Assembly: GCA_937139435.1 (NCBI GenBank) | Contig: CAKZPX010000042.1 | Span: forward strand, 1-7,346 | DNA: 7,346 nucleotides | Origin: an uncultured bacterium | GTDB taxonomy: Bacteria; Hydrothermota; Tepidihabitantia; Tepidihabitantales; Tepidihabitantaceae | Reading direction: 5' to 3' | Shown here: positions 1 through 5,788 of the stretch, piece after piece | Numbering within the stretch: the stretch's first letter is position 1 | Layout: every line of letters begins with the position of its first letter | Notes under the pieces: model-generated | The model's database searches: none | The model's input: only the letters and a program-made list of their open reading frames with translations | Told to the model about the DNA's origin: nothing | Translations under genes and position numbers: made by a program

Positions 1-1
1 C

Positions 2-1885
2 GGTGCGCTTTATCTCCCAGAAAGACAGCAGGCAGAGCGTTATATCTGGCAGTTAAGGCACAAGCGTTTGGTGCCTTATCTGCCCGCAGGGCTGGTGCCG
101 TTGCAGAATGTAGAGTTTTTGCTTAACCGGTTGCTGGCAGAGATTGAGTTTAACACCGGGTATGATTTTGACAGTCTGCCAATTCCTTATCGGGCAGTGG
201 CGGTTGATATCAAAAACGGTCAGCGGGTGGTATTGAAAAGGGGACGGCTGGAGCAGGCGATTCGGGCAAGTATTGCCATACCCGGAGTCTTTGCACCTGA
301 GGTTATTGATGGGGTACAACTGGTTGATGGCGGGGTGATGGAGTATCTGCCGGTTAAACCCTTACTGGAGTTTGCACCGGATTTGATTATTGCGGTATTG
401 ACGATGCGCCGGAATGAGCCGGGTGAAAATTCTTTGATTGATGTTGCATCCCGGAGTGTTGATCTGATGGGACGGACAAATGTGGAGGAGGAGAAGGCAC
501 TGGCAGATGTGGTGATTGAGCCGGATGTTTCCCGTTTTCTGCATTCGGATTTTCGGCGGGCACGGGAGTTGATTGCGGCTGGTGAGTCAGCAGCCCGGGC
601 GGCGTTGCCCTTGATTCGGGAGAAGTTGCAGGGGCGGGAGACGGTGAGACCGGTGCGGGCGGTGCGAATGCGGGCATTGCCGGTGGTGGCGGATGTGCGG
701 TTTGAAGGTTTAGTAAGGACACGGGAGTCGCTGTTACGCCGGGAGATCAAGACAAGGGTGGGTGCGGTGCTGGATTTTTCGGTGTTGCTGGGGGATATAG
801 AACGATTATTTTATACCCGTCTTTTTGAGGATGTGAATTTCCGGCTGGAACCGGTGGATGATAACCGGGTGGTGGTTGTTTTTGAGATGGGTGAGCGGGC
901 ATACGGGTTTTATTCGCTCGGGGTGCGTTATGATAATTACGACAATGTAGTAGTTGGTGTTGAGGTGGGTGAGGAGAACCTCTGGGGCACCGGTGCCGCA
1001 GTGCGGTTTGCCGGAATAGTGGGTAATCCCAATGAGGTTAGATTGGGGCTGACCGGAACAAAGATTTTCAATCTGCCTTTTGGTTATCGCCTGGATGGGT
1101 ATGCGGGCAGAGAGATGCGTGCGGTGTGGAAAGATGGTCGGTTTGCAGCAAATTACTTTGTTGGTTATGGGGGTGGAGTGGCAGAGGCGGGTTATGTGAT
1201 GGGCAGAAACGGTTTTTTTAATCTCGGCTGGAAAACAGAGCTGGTTGATTATCAGGGTGCGGTGGTGGACACACTGGGCAACAGTGTTGTGAGCGGACCT
1301 TTGTTTAATCTGGAGTTTAACAGTTATGATGATATCCATCTACCCCGGCGCGGGTTTTTCTACCGGTTGAACGGGTTTTATGGTTATCCAGGGCTGGGCA
1401 GCAGAAAGGAGTTTCTCCGTCTGCATGGGCGGGCAGAGCAGTTTTTACCCCTGGGCTCGGTTTTGAGTATGCACTGGCGGGGCGAACTGGGGTTTACTCT
1501 TGGCGAGCCCGAGTTCACCGAGTTTTTGCGCAACGGGGCAGACCTGATGGGGTTTGCTCCGGATGAGTGGACCGAGCGTCAGATGCTGGTGCTGGGGGGC
1601 GGTTTACGGTTAAAGATGTTTCGGTTGTTTAATCGGGATGATTATCCGGTTTATCTTGACCTATTTGCCAATGGGGCGAATTTTTCCCGCTGGGACGTTC
1701 TGATCAAGGCACCGGAGCGGCTGGCGAACTGGCACTGGGGTGCAGGTGCCGGTGTTGTGACGAATACACCGCTGGGACCACTGACTTTGCATGCTGGATT
1801 GGGTGACTTTCTGAAAAAGCCACCCCATCCCGGCGGGGTACGGTTCTGGGTGTCGCTCGGTCAGGAGTTCCGCTACCAGCGTTAG
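2..1885 (+). CDS. Patatin-like phospholipase fused to POTRA and Omp85 barrel (PlpD-type), 5' partial
   Basis: The frame is open from the first bases of the window, so the gene begins upstream; the TTG at 68 is not its start. Numbering from the codon at 2 (627 residues seen), residues 1 to about 200 are the rest of a patatin domain. The opening GALYLPE resembles the segment that follows the GxSxG nucleophile, so the catalytic Ser should lie just outside the window. The second dyad residue is visible as D109 in LVDGGVMEYLPV. Residues about 230-298 (VADVRFEG through FEMGER) look like one POTRA domain. Residues about 299-627 are beta-rich with Omp85 features: DDIHLPRRG at 443-451, a TPLGPL segment and a final strand ending VSLGQEF. 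This order matches the P. aeruginosa PlpD family (type Vd), in which a secreted lipase is carried by its own barrel. The expected role is an outer-membrane or surface lipid acyl hydrolase. The domain calls are from motif reading; the exact substrate is unknown. Confidence 0.88.
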   Translation, partial: GALYLPERQQAERYIWQLRHKRLVPYLPAGLVPLQNVEFLLNRLLAEIEFNTGYDFDSLPIPYRAVAVDIKNGQRVVLKRGRLEQAIRASIAIPGVFAPEVIDGVQLVDGGVMEYLPVKPLLEFAPDLIIAVLTMRRNEPGENSLIDVASRSVDLMGRTNVEEEKALADVVIEPDVSRFLHSDFRRARELIAAGESAARAALPLIREKLQGRETVRPVRAVRMRALPVVADVRFEGLVRTRESLLRREIKTRVGAVLDFSVLLGDIERLFYTRLFEDVNFRLEPVDDNRVVVVFEMGERAYGFYSLGVRYDNYDNVVVGVEVGEENLWGTGAAVRFAGIVGNPNEVRLGLTGTKIFNLPFGYRLDGYAGREMRAVWKDGRFAANYFVGYGGGVAEAGYVMGRNGFFNLGWKTELVDYQGAVVDTLGNSVVSGPLFNLEFNSYDDIHLPRRGFFYRLNGFYGYPGLGSRKEFLRLHGRAEQFLPLGSVLSMHWRGELGFTLGEPEFTEFLRNGADLMGFAPDEWTERQMLVLGGGLRLKMFRLFNRDDYPVYLDLFANGANFSRWDVLIKAPERLANWHWGAGAGVVTNTPLGPLTLHAGLGDFLKKPPHPGGVRFWVSLGQEFRYQR

Positions 1886-2559
1886 CGGGTCTGCCCCGGG
1901 CAGGCACGCACACAGAGCCCGCAGATAAACTGATTGACAAAGCGCTGGCGTTGAAACTCCTTTAATTTTTCCATACAGGCGTGATGGTCAAACTCCTCAG
2001 GTTTCTCCTTTATCGCCTGTGCCGGACATACCGCAAGACAGTTGTAGCAGCTACCGCAATCCTGCTGGAGCGGAGCACCAGGGTCAAGGGGGAAGTCAGT
2101 CAGGACAGTAACCAGCCGGACTTGAGAACCCAATTCCGGTGTGACAATCAGGTTGTTTCTGCCCAGCCAGCCGATCCCAGCAGCAAGGGCGACCCGTTTG
2201 TGTGAGAGATGGGCACGCTGGTTTTCCCAGTCAACAATTTGAGAAGCCGGGATGGGCAGGGCGTTATATCCTGCCTGCTGGAGTTTCCAGGTTAGTTCTA
2301 AAGCGATACGGTCAAGGGCGAAGTTTACCTGACGATAGTGGTGTTCATAGAGCGGGGTCGGGTGGTCAGAAAGGGTGTTGAGTACCTCTCCGGAGAGCCG
2401 GAGCGCCAGAGAGATACAGTAGGGCAGGCGGGTGAATGTCTCTGCCGGTAGAAAGGAGTCAGTTGTGTTAATGTCTCTGGTCTCGGCAACACCGAAGGCG
2501 ACCACGCCCCGGTTACGGCAGAACGATTCCAGTTCGGCACGCAGTTGAATTAAACTCAT
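1882..2559 (-). CDS. QueG-like epoxyqueuosine reductase family protein, short form with two [4Fe-4S] clusters
   Basis: This is a 225-residue soluble protein. Residues 1 to about 165 resemble the QueG core (DUF1730 region and cobalamin-binding part), with HLSHK at 117-121 and GIGWLGRNNL at 128-137, corresponding to the GxGwiGKN stretch of QueG. A double-cluster ferredoxin module follows. C168, C171, C174 and C178-Pro form CxxCxxCxxxCP, and C195 with C213, C216 and C220-Pro forms the second set. QueG reduces epoxyqueuosine to queuosine at tRNA position 34 using cobalamin. This protein is shorter than usual QueG (above 300 residues), has no HEAT-repeat tail and stops five residues after the last cysteine. 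The segment around VDWENQRAHL does not align cleanly with the catalytic Asp region of canonical QueG, so it may be a paralogous reductase. It is the second gene after mnmG, overlapping it by 47 nt, and its TAA overlaps the TAG of the convergent patatin gene. The ATG start is supported by a strong Shine-Dalgarno. Confidence 0.8.
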   Translation of the reverse strand: MSLIQLRAELESFCRNRGVVAFGVAETRDINTTDSFLPAETFTRLPYCISLALRLSGEVLNTLSDHPTPLYEHHYRQVNFALDRIALELTWKLQQAGYNALPIPASQIVDWENQRAHLSHKRVALAAGIGWLGRNNLIVTPELGSQVRLVTVLTDFPLDPGAPLQQDCGSCYNCLAVCPAQAIKEKPEEFDHHACMEKLKEFQRQRFVNQFICGLCVRACPGQTR

Positions 2560-4417
2560 TTTTTCCCTCCAGAAATACGGTTAAGGCAAATATTGCTGAT
2601 GGGGTAATACCCGGGATACGCTGTGCCTGAGCCAGTGAGCGGGGACGGATACGATTAAGTTTTTCCTTTGCCTCGGTGGAGAGACCGGGGATGAGGTTGT
2701 AATCAATCGTTGCCGGGATGTGGATATTTTCCAGACGATTGAGTTCGGCGATCTGACGCCGGGTGCGGTTGATATAACCTTCATATTTTACCTCCACTTC
2801 AACTAAATCCTGAATTGATTCTGGTATTGGTGGCGCCACCGGAACCATCGTGGCGATGTCCTGCCAGGTGAGCTCCGGGCGCCGGAGCAGCTCTATTGCC
2901 AGAGTTGCTTCTTTTAATGGGGTGGTGTTTTTACTCTTCAGGAAACGGTTAATGCGAGGAGAAGGTTTGACAGCGGTTTTTTTCAGCCACGCAACCGTCT
3001 CCTGAAACATTTTTTGCTTCTCTTTAATTTTCCGGTAGTGTTCTTCCGCCAGAAGACCAATTTCATAGCCCTTTGGTCCCAGCCGGAGGTCAGCGTTGTC
3101 CTCGCGCAACAGGAGTCGGTATTCTACCCGGGCGGTGAACATCCGGTAGGGCTCATCAGTTCCGCGGGTGATAAGGTCATCGATCAGGACGCCGATATAG
3201 CCATCAGCACGAGTGAGGACAAAGGGTGTTTTTTCCTTTACCCGCCGGGCAGCACTGATGCCTGCGATAAGCCCCTGCACCGCTGCCTCTTCATAACCGG
3301 TGGTGCCGTTAATCTGACCGGCAAAATAAAGATTTTTGATCAGCCGGGTTTCAAGAGTGGGGTAAAGCTGGGTGGGGTCAGCGTAGTCATGCTCAATCGC
3401 ATAGCCCGGGCGCATCAGCCGGCAGTGTTCCAGTCCAGGAATGGAGTGAACCATCTTTTCCTGAATCTCAATTGGCAAACTTGTGGATATGCCATTGGGA
3501 TAGCACTCAATGGTATTTCTTCCTTCTGGCTCAATAAATATGTGATGGCGCTCGCGTTCAGGGAATTTTACCACCTTATCCTCAATTGAAGGGCAATAGC
3601 GCACACCACGCCCTTTAATAATCCCGGTGTACAGGGGCGAGGACTTTAAACCGGTTTTGACAATCTGGTGGGTTTTCGGGGTAGTATAGGTAATATAGCA
3701 GAGCGCCTGATTGGCAGGGGGAGATGTTGTCCAGAAAGAGAAGGGGTGGGGTGGTTCATCACCGGGTTGAACCTGTATCTTCTTCAGGTCAACGGTTCTG
3801 ATGTCAAGCCGGGGGGGCGTACCGGTTTTGAATCGGCCCAGCCGAAACCCGAGCGCACGGAGGTTTTCGCTGAGCTGGTTTGCCGGTGCCTCGCCCAGTC
3901 TGCCCGCAGGGAAATTAACAAAACCGATGTGGACCAGCCCGGAAAGGAACGTTCCCGGAGCGATGATGACCGTCTTGCCGTAAAAGCGGTCACCAAGTTC
4001 CGTCTCCACACCGATGGCGGTTTTGTTACGCACCAGCACCCGGGTCACCAGCCTATGGTAGATGGTGAGATTCGCAGTTTTCTCCAGTTCGGCACGAAGC
4101 AACTGCCGATACAACTGCCGGTCAACCTGAACACGGGATGAACGCACCGCCCGTCCCTTGCTGGTGTTTAACTGCCGGAAGTGGATTCCGGCCCGGTCGG
4201 TTAGTTGCGCCATTATTCCGCCCAGGACATCCAGTTCCTTAACCAGTTGTCCTTTACCGATGCCACCGACCGCAGGGTTACAGGACATCAGCCCGATGGT
4301 GTCGAGGTTTTGGGTGAGAATAAGGGTGGAACAGCCGAGTCGGGCACAGGCGAGTGCCGCTTCACAGCCGGCATGACCGGCACCGACAACGATACAGTCA
4401 TATTTTTCCCTGCGCAT
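2513..4417 (-). CDS. mnmG: tRNA uridine-5-carboxymethylaminomethyl(34) synthesis enzyme MnmG (GidA)
   Basis: This is a full-length 634-residue protein (E. coli MnmG has 629). It carries the N-terminal FAD-binding GAGHAGCEAA at 12-21, SCNPAVGGIGKG at 45-56 with catalytic C46, LNTSKGRAVRSSR at 83-95, FKTGTPPRL at 196-204 and YCPSIEDK at 274-281 with the second conserved cysteine C275. AGQINGTTGYEEAAVQG and RGTDEPYRMFTARVEYRLLLRED are MnmG signatures, and the C-terminal helical region that binds MnmE is present. With MnmE it installs the cmnm5 (or nm5) group on U34 of tRNAs in the cytoplasm, using FAD, NADH and methylenetetrahydrofolate. No mnmE gene is in the window. The start ATG lies five residues before the Rossmann strand and has no Shine-Dalgarno, but a good promoter is 9 nt upstream. 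The last 15 residues (after FLEGK) are encoded entirely within the overlap with the QueG-like gene and look non-conserved. Confidence 0.97.
   Translation of the reverse strand: MRREKYDCIVVGAGHAGCEAALACARLGCSTLILTQNLDTIGLMSCNPAVGGIGKGQLVKELDVLGGIMAQLTDRAGIHFRQLNTSKGRAVRSSRVQVDRQLYRQLLRAELEKTANLTIYHRLVTRVLVRNKTAIGVETELGDRFYGKTVIIAPGTFLSGLVHIGFVNFPAGRLGEAPANQLSENLRALGFRLGRFKTGTPPRLDIRTVDLKKIQVQPGDEPPHPFSFWTTSPPANQALCYITYTTPKTHQIVKTGLKSSPLYTGIIKGRGVRYCPSIEDKVVKFPERERHHIFIEPEGRNTIECYPNGISTSLPIEIQEKMVHSIPGLEHCRLMRPGYAIEHDYADPTQLYPTLETRLIKNLYFAGQINGTTGYEEAAVQGLIAGISAARRVKEKTPFVLTRADGYIGVLIDDLITRGTDEPYRMFTARVEYRLLLREDNADLRLGPKGYEIGLLAEEHYRKIKEKQKMFQETVAWLKKTAVKPSPRINRFLKSKNTTPLKEATLAIELLRRPELTWQDIATMVPVAPPIPESIQDLVEVEVKYEGYINRTRRQIAELNRLENIHIPATIDYNLIPGLSTEAKEKLNRIRPRSLAQAQRIPGITPSAIFALTVFLEGKNEFNSTACRTGIVLP
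2565..2570 (-). promoter_or_regulatory. Strong Shine-Dalgarno of the QueG-like gene, inside mnmG
   Basis: Read on the minus strand this is GGAGGG followed by five A residues and the ATG at 2559-2557. It fixes the start of the QueG-like gene. The site sits within mnmG codons (Leu-Glu-Gly of FLEGK), so the downstream gene has its own ribosome entry although the reading frames overlap. It is the only perfect SD-like site found in front of a gene start in this window. Confidence 0.85.
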
Positions 4418-4426
4418 CGCCAGAAG

Positions 4427-4454
4427 ATTTTAAAATGGTAAAATGCCAAGTCAA
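4427..4454 (-). promoter_or_regulatory. Sigma70-type promoter of mnmG, very close to its start codon
   Basis: On the minus strand there is a -35 TTGACT (4454-4449), a 16-nt spacer and a -10 TAAAAT (4432-4427). Only 9 nt separate the -10 from the mnmG ATG, so transcription would start within about 0-3 nt of the start codon. The -10 is part of a perfect 10-bp palindrome ATTTTAAAAT (4427-4436). The same -35/spacer/-10 combination recurs at 4919-4946, which supports both. Confidence 0.7.
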
Positions 4455-4485
4455 AGTTTTAACTGGTAATCTGTTTAAAATCGGG

Positions 4486-4491
4486 TATAAT
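4486..4491 (+). promoter_or_regulatory. -10 box (TATAAT) of the small membrane protein gene
   Basis: A perfect TATAAT lies 9 nt before the ATG at 4501. No convincing -35 is present; the best 16- or 17-nt spaced hexamers (TGGTAA, CTGGTA) match TTGACA at only three positions. It faces away from the mnmG promoter, so 4418-4500 would be a compact divergent promoter region. Just upstream, TTTTAAC (4457-4463) and GTTTAAAA (4473-4480) form an imperfect inverted repeat that could be an operator or simply AT-rich sequence. Confidence 0.5.
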
Positions 4492-4500
4492 TAATAAGGG

Positions 4501-4809
4501 ATGAGGGAAAGGCTCCAGATATTTATCGCGGCGTTCATCGCCCTTTTTGTAATCATGATGTTCTGGAAAAAGACCGAAAACCTGGATTATGAACCGGCAC
4601 TGATTATCCGGGCGCGGGCACTCAACGCTCTTTCCGAGCGGATGAAGACCGAAGGCGAGGCGGAAGATGATTCTACCGATTTTTTCGCGCGAATTTACTC
4701 GGAAGGGATGGCGGATTGGGGTGAGTTGATTGAAGGGGATAGCCTGCTTAATCGTAAGCGATGGCGTGAAATTGTATTAGAAGTCCTTGATGTCTGGGCG
4801 CGGTATTAA
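4501..4809 (+). CDS. Small single-pass membrane-anchored acidic protein of unknown function
   Basis: This is a 102-residue protein that I do not recognise. Residues 1-4 (MRER) are basic, residues 5-22 form one hydrophobic segment rich in Ile, Phe, Ala and Met, and KK follows at 23-24, so it is either a membrane anchor or an uncleaved signal. The remaining 78 residues are soluble and charged. A helix-prone stretch at about 35-50 is followed by an acidic run (EGEAEDDSTDFFAR) and a C-terminal half ending WREIVLEVLDVWARY. AAGGG directly abuts the ATG, too close to act as a Shine-Dalgarno, while a TATAAT box 9 nt upstream suggests a leaderless message. It is divergent from mnmG and upstream of the PorV-like gene, with its own promoter. 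The frame stays open for 34 further codons after its TAA (to 4911), so the ancestral protein may have been longer. Coding status is supported by frame length, promoter placement and a plausible membrane topology, not by homology. Confidence 0.7.
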   Translation: MRERLQIFIAAFIALFVIMMFWKKTENLDYEPALIIRARALNALSERMKTEGEAEDDSTDFFARIYSEGMADWGELIEGDSLLNRKRWREIVLEVLDVWARY

Positions 4810-4918
4810 AGAAGCAAAGTAAGCAGGAGACCGCAGGTTGTTGAGATAGTTTTTTACCGGCTCGGCAAGTTTGGCGAGTGGATAAGTGCCGGGATACAGT
4901 TTTGCTTTTCCTAATTTC
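4810..4918. other. Intergenic spacer with coding-like sequence on both strands
   Basis: No RNA gene or convincing terminator hairpin was found here. The T6 run at 4850-4855 is preceded only by a 4-bp weak stem. The plus strand continues the frame of the upstream small gene for 34 codons after its stop. The minus strand is open from 4929 to 4780 (50 codons, TAA at 4777-4779) but has no ATG, GTG or TTG start. It may be a decayed gene fragment or ordinary spacer with coding-like composition. Confidence 0.35.
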
Positions 4919-4946
4919 TTGACTGAAAATTAGGCAGGTATAAAAT
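4919..4946 (+). promoter_or_regulatory. Sigma70-type promoter of the PorV-like/HhH unit
   Basis: The site consists of TTGACT (4919-4924), a 16-nt spacer and TAAAAT (4941-4946). The alternative TATAAA at 4939-4944 would leave a 14-nt spacer. It has the same boxes and spacing as the mnmG promoter on the other strand. The GTG at 4955 is 8 nt downstream and the ATG at 4964 is 17 nt downstream. Confidence 0.7.
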
Positions 4947-4954
4947 AGTTTCCT

Positions 4955-5779
4955 GTGCGTTTAATGCCACGTGCCTTTATTCTTCTTGGGATATTTTTGT
5001 TCTTCCTGCCCGGTTATGCAATCTTTGAGGAGAATGAATCCGGGGTGCGGGCGGAAGCGATGGCAGGGGCATTTGTTGCGCTTGCTGATGACATCTCAGC
5101 GATAGATTTTAATCCAGCCGGGCTTTATCAGGTTCGTAACCAGCAGTTTCAGGGTTTTTATAAACTCCTGTACGGTGGCGTGGGTGTTGGTTTACATACC
5201 ATGCAGGTGGGTGCGTGTTTGCCAAGAGGAAGGCTGGGGACATTTGGTTTGCGTGTGCAGGAGTCCGGTTTTCAGTTACACTCAGAGCGGTCACTGAAAC
5301 TGGCACACGGGTTTAAACTGGCGGATGGGCTTTTCTTTGGCTACGGTATCAATGGTTACAATCTTGTCCAGCGCGATTTCGGGCAGGGATTTGCATTTGG
5401 TCTGGACCTCGGGATGTTTACCCGGATTTATCGGTTCTGGAGTGCAGGTTTTTATGTTCATAATCTGAATCTGCCCCAGATCGGCGGGGCAGAACTGCCC
5501 CGATTTATCGCCATAGGTCTGGGTTTCTCTCCCAATCCCGGGATTCATTCAACGCTGGAATTTGCCAAAGAGCCAGGGATGCGTACCCGGGTCGCTTTCG
5601 GTCAGGAGTTTACCATCATCCCCGAGCATCTGGTGTTGCGTGCCGGTGTGCAAACCGAGCCGGTGCGATTCGCCTTTGGGCTGGGCACCGGTGTTGAAAG
5701 GGTGCGGGTTGATTATGCGATCAAGACCCATTCGGTGTTGCCTCTGACCCACAGTTTTGGCGTTGTGGTAAAATTATAA
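4955..5779 (+). CDS. PorV/FadL-like outer-membrane beta-barrel protein
   Basis: The 274-residue precursor has a Sec signal peptide at residues 1-22 (basic MRLMPR, hydrophobic FILLGIFLFFL, then PGYA as likely cleavage site). The mature N-terminus carries RAEAMAGAFVALADD followed by DFNPAGL. This is the typical opening of the PorV/PorQ/UPF0164 group of FadL-like barrels, whose consensus as I recall it is close to GARAMGMGGAFVALADD...NPAGL. The rest alternates polar and aromatic residues with many Gly turns, consistent with amphipathic strands, and ends with LTHSFGVVVKL, a typical closing strand. It is shorter than PorV or FadL (about 350-450 residues). Members serve as hydrophobic transporters or as partners of outer-membrane secretion machines; which applies here is unknown. 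The GTG at 4955 is 8 nt from the -10 box, matching neighbouring genes, but the ATG at 4964 also gives a good signal peptide. Neither has a Shine-Dalgarno. The HhH gene follows after 9 nt, implying one transcript. Confidence 0.8.
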   Translation: MRLMPRAFILLGIFLFFLPGYAIFEENESGVRAEAMAGAFVALADDISAIDFNPAGLYQVRNQQFQGFYKLLYGGVGVGLHTMQVGACLPRGRLGTFGLRVQESGFQLHSERSLKLAHGFKLADGLFFGYGINGYNLVQRDFGQGFAFGLDLGMFTRIYRFWSAGFYVHNLNLPQIGGAELPRFIAIGLGFSPNPGIHSTLEFAKEPGMRTRVAFGQEFTIIPEHLVLRAGVQTEPVRFAFGLGTGVERVRVDYAIKTHSVLPLTHSFGVVVKL

Positions 5780-5788
5780 TAAGAGTTG

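Noticed and set aside
68..70. TTG at 68 as the start of the patatin-Omp85 gene
   Set aside because: The frame is open and patatin-like (GALYLPE) back to position 2, and a start at 68 would remove the catalytic serine region.
806..1339. Long open frame antisense to the Omp85 barrel
   Set aside because: It lies entirely within a well-supported gene and its translation shows no family motifs; it is a shadow of the codon bias of the sense strand.
3014..3589. 191-codon open frame antisense to mnmG
   Set aside because: mnmG is conserved across this whole stretch and the antisense translation has no recognisable features.
4850..4855. T6 run as a rho-independent terminator of the small gene
   Set aside because: Only a weak 4-bp stem (with a G-T pair) is upstream and it is not adjacent to the T run.
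4877..4885. DnaA-box-like 9-mer TTATCCACT on the minus strand
   Set aside because: Only a single copy with one mismatch, no cluster and no AT-rich unwinding region, so it does not indicate an origin, even though mnmG (gidA) is often near oriC in other bacteria.
4863..4891. CGGCA/TGCCG inverted repeat as an RNA structure
   Set aside because: The stem is five pairs with a 19-nt loop and no further support; there is no tRNA or riboswitch signature.
5775..5780. TATAAT 8 nt before the HhH gene's ATG as a separate promoter
   Set aside because: It overlaps the PorV-like stop codon and has no -35 at 16-17 nt (AGTTTT or CAGTTT). The 9-nt gene spacing favours co-transcription, though the distance does match the other -10 boxes.
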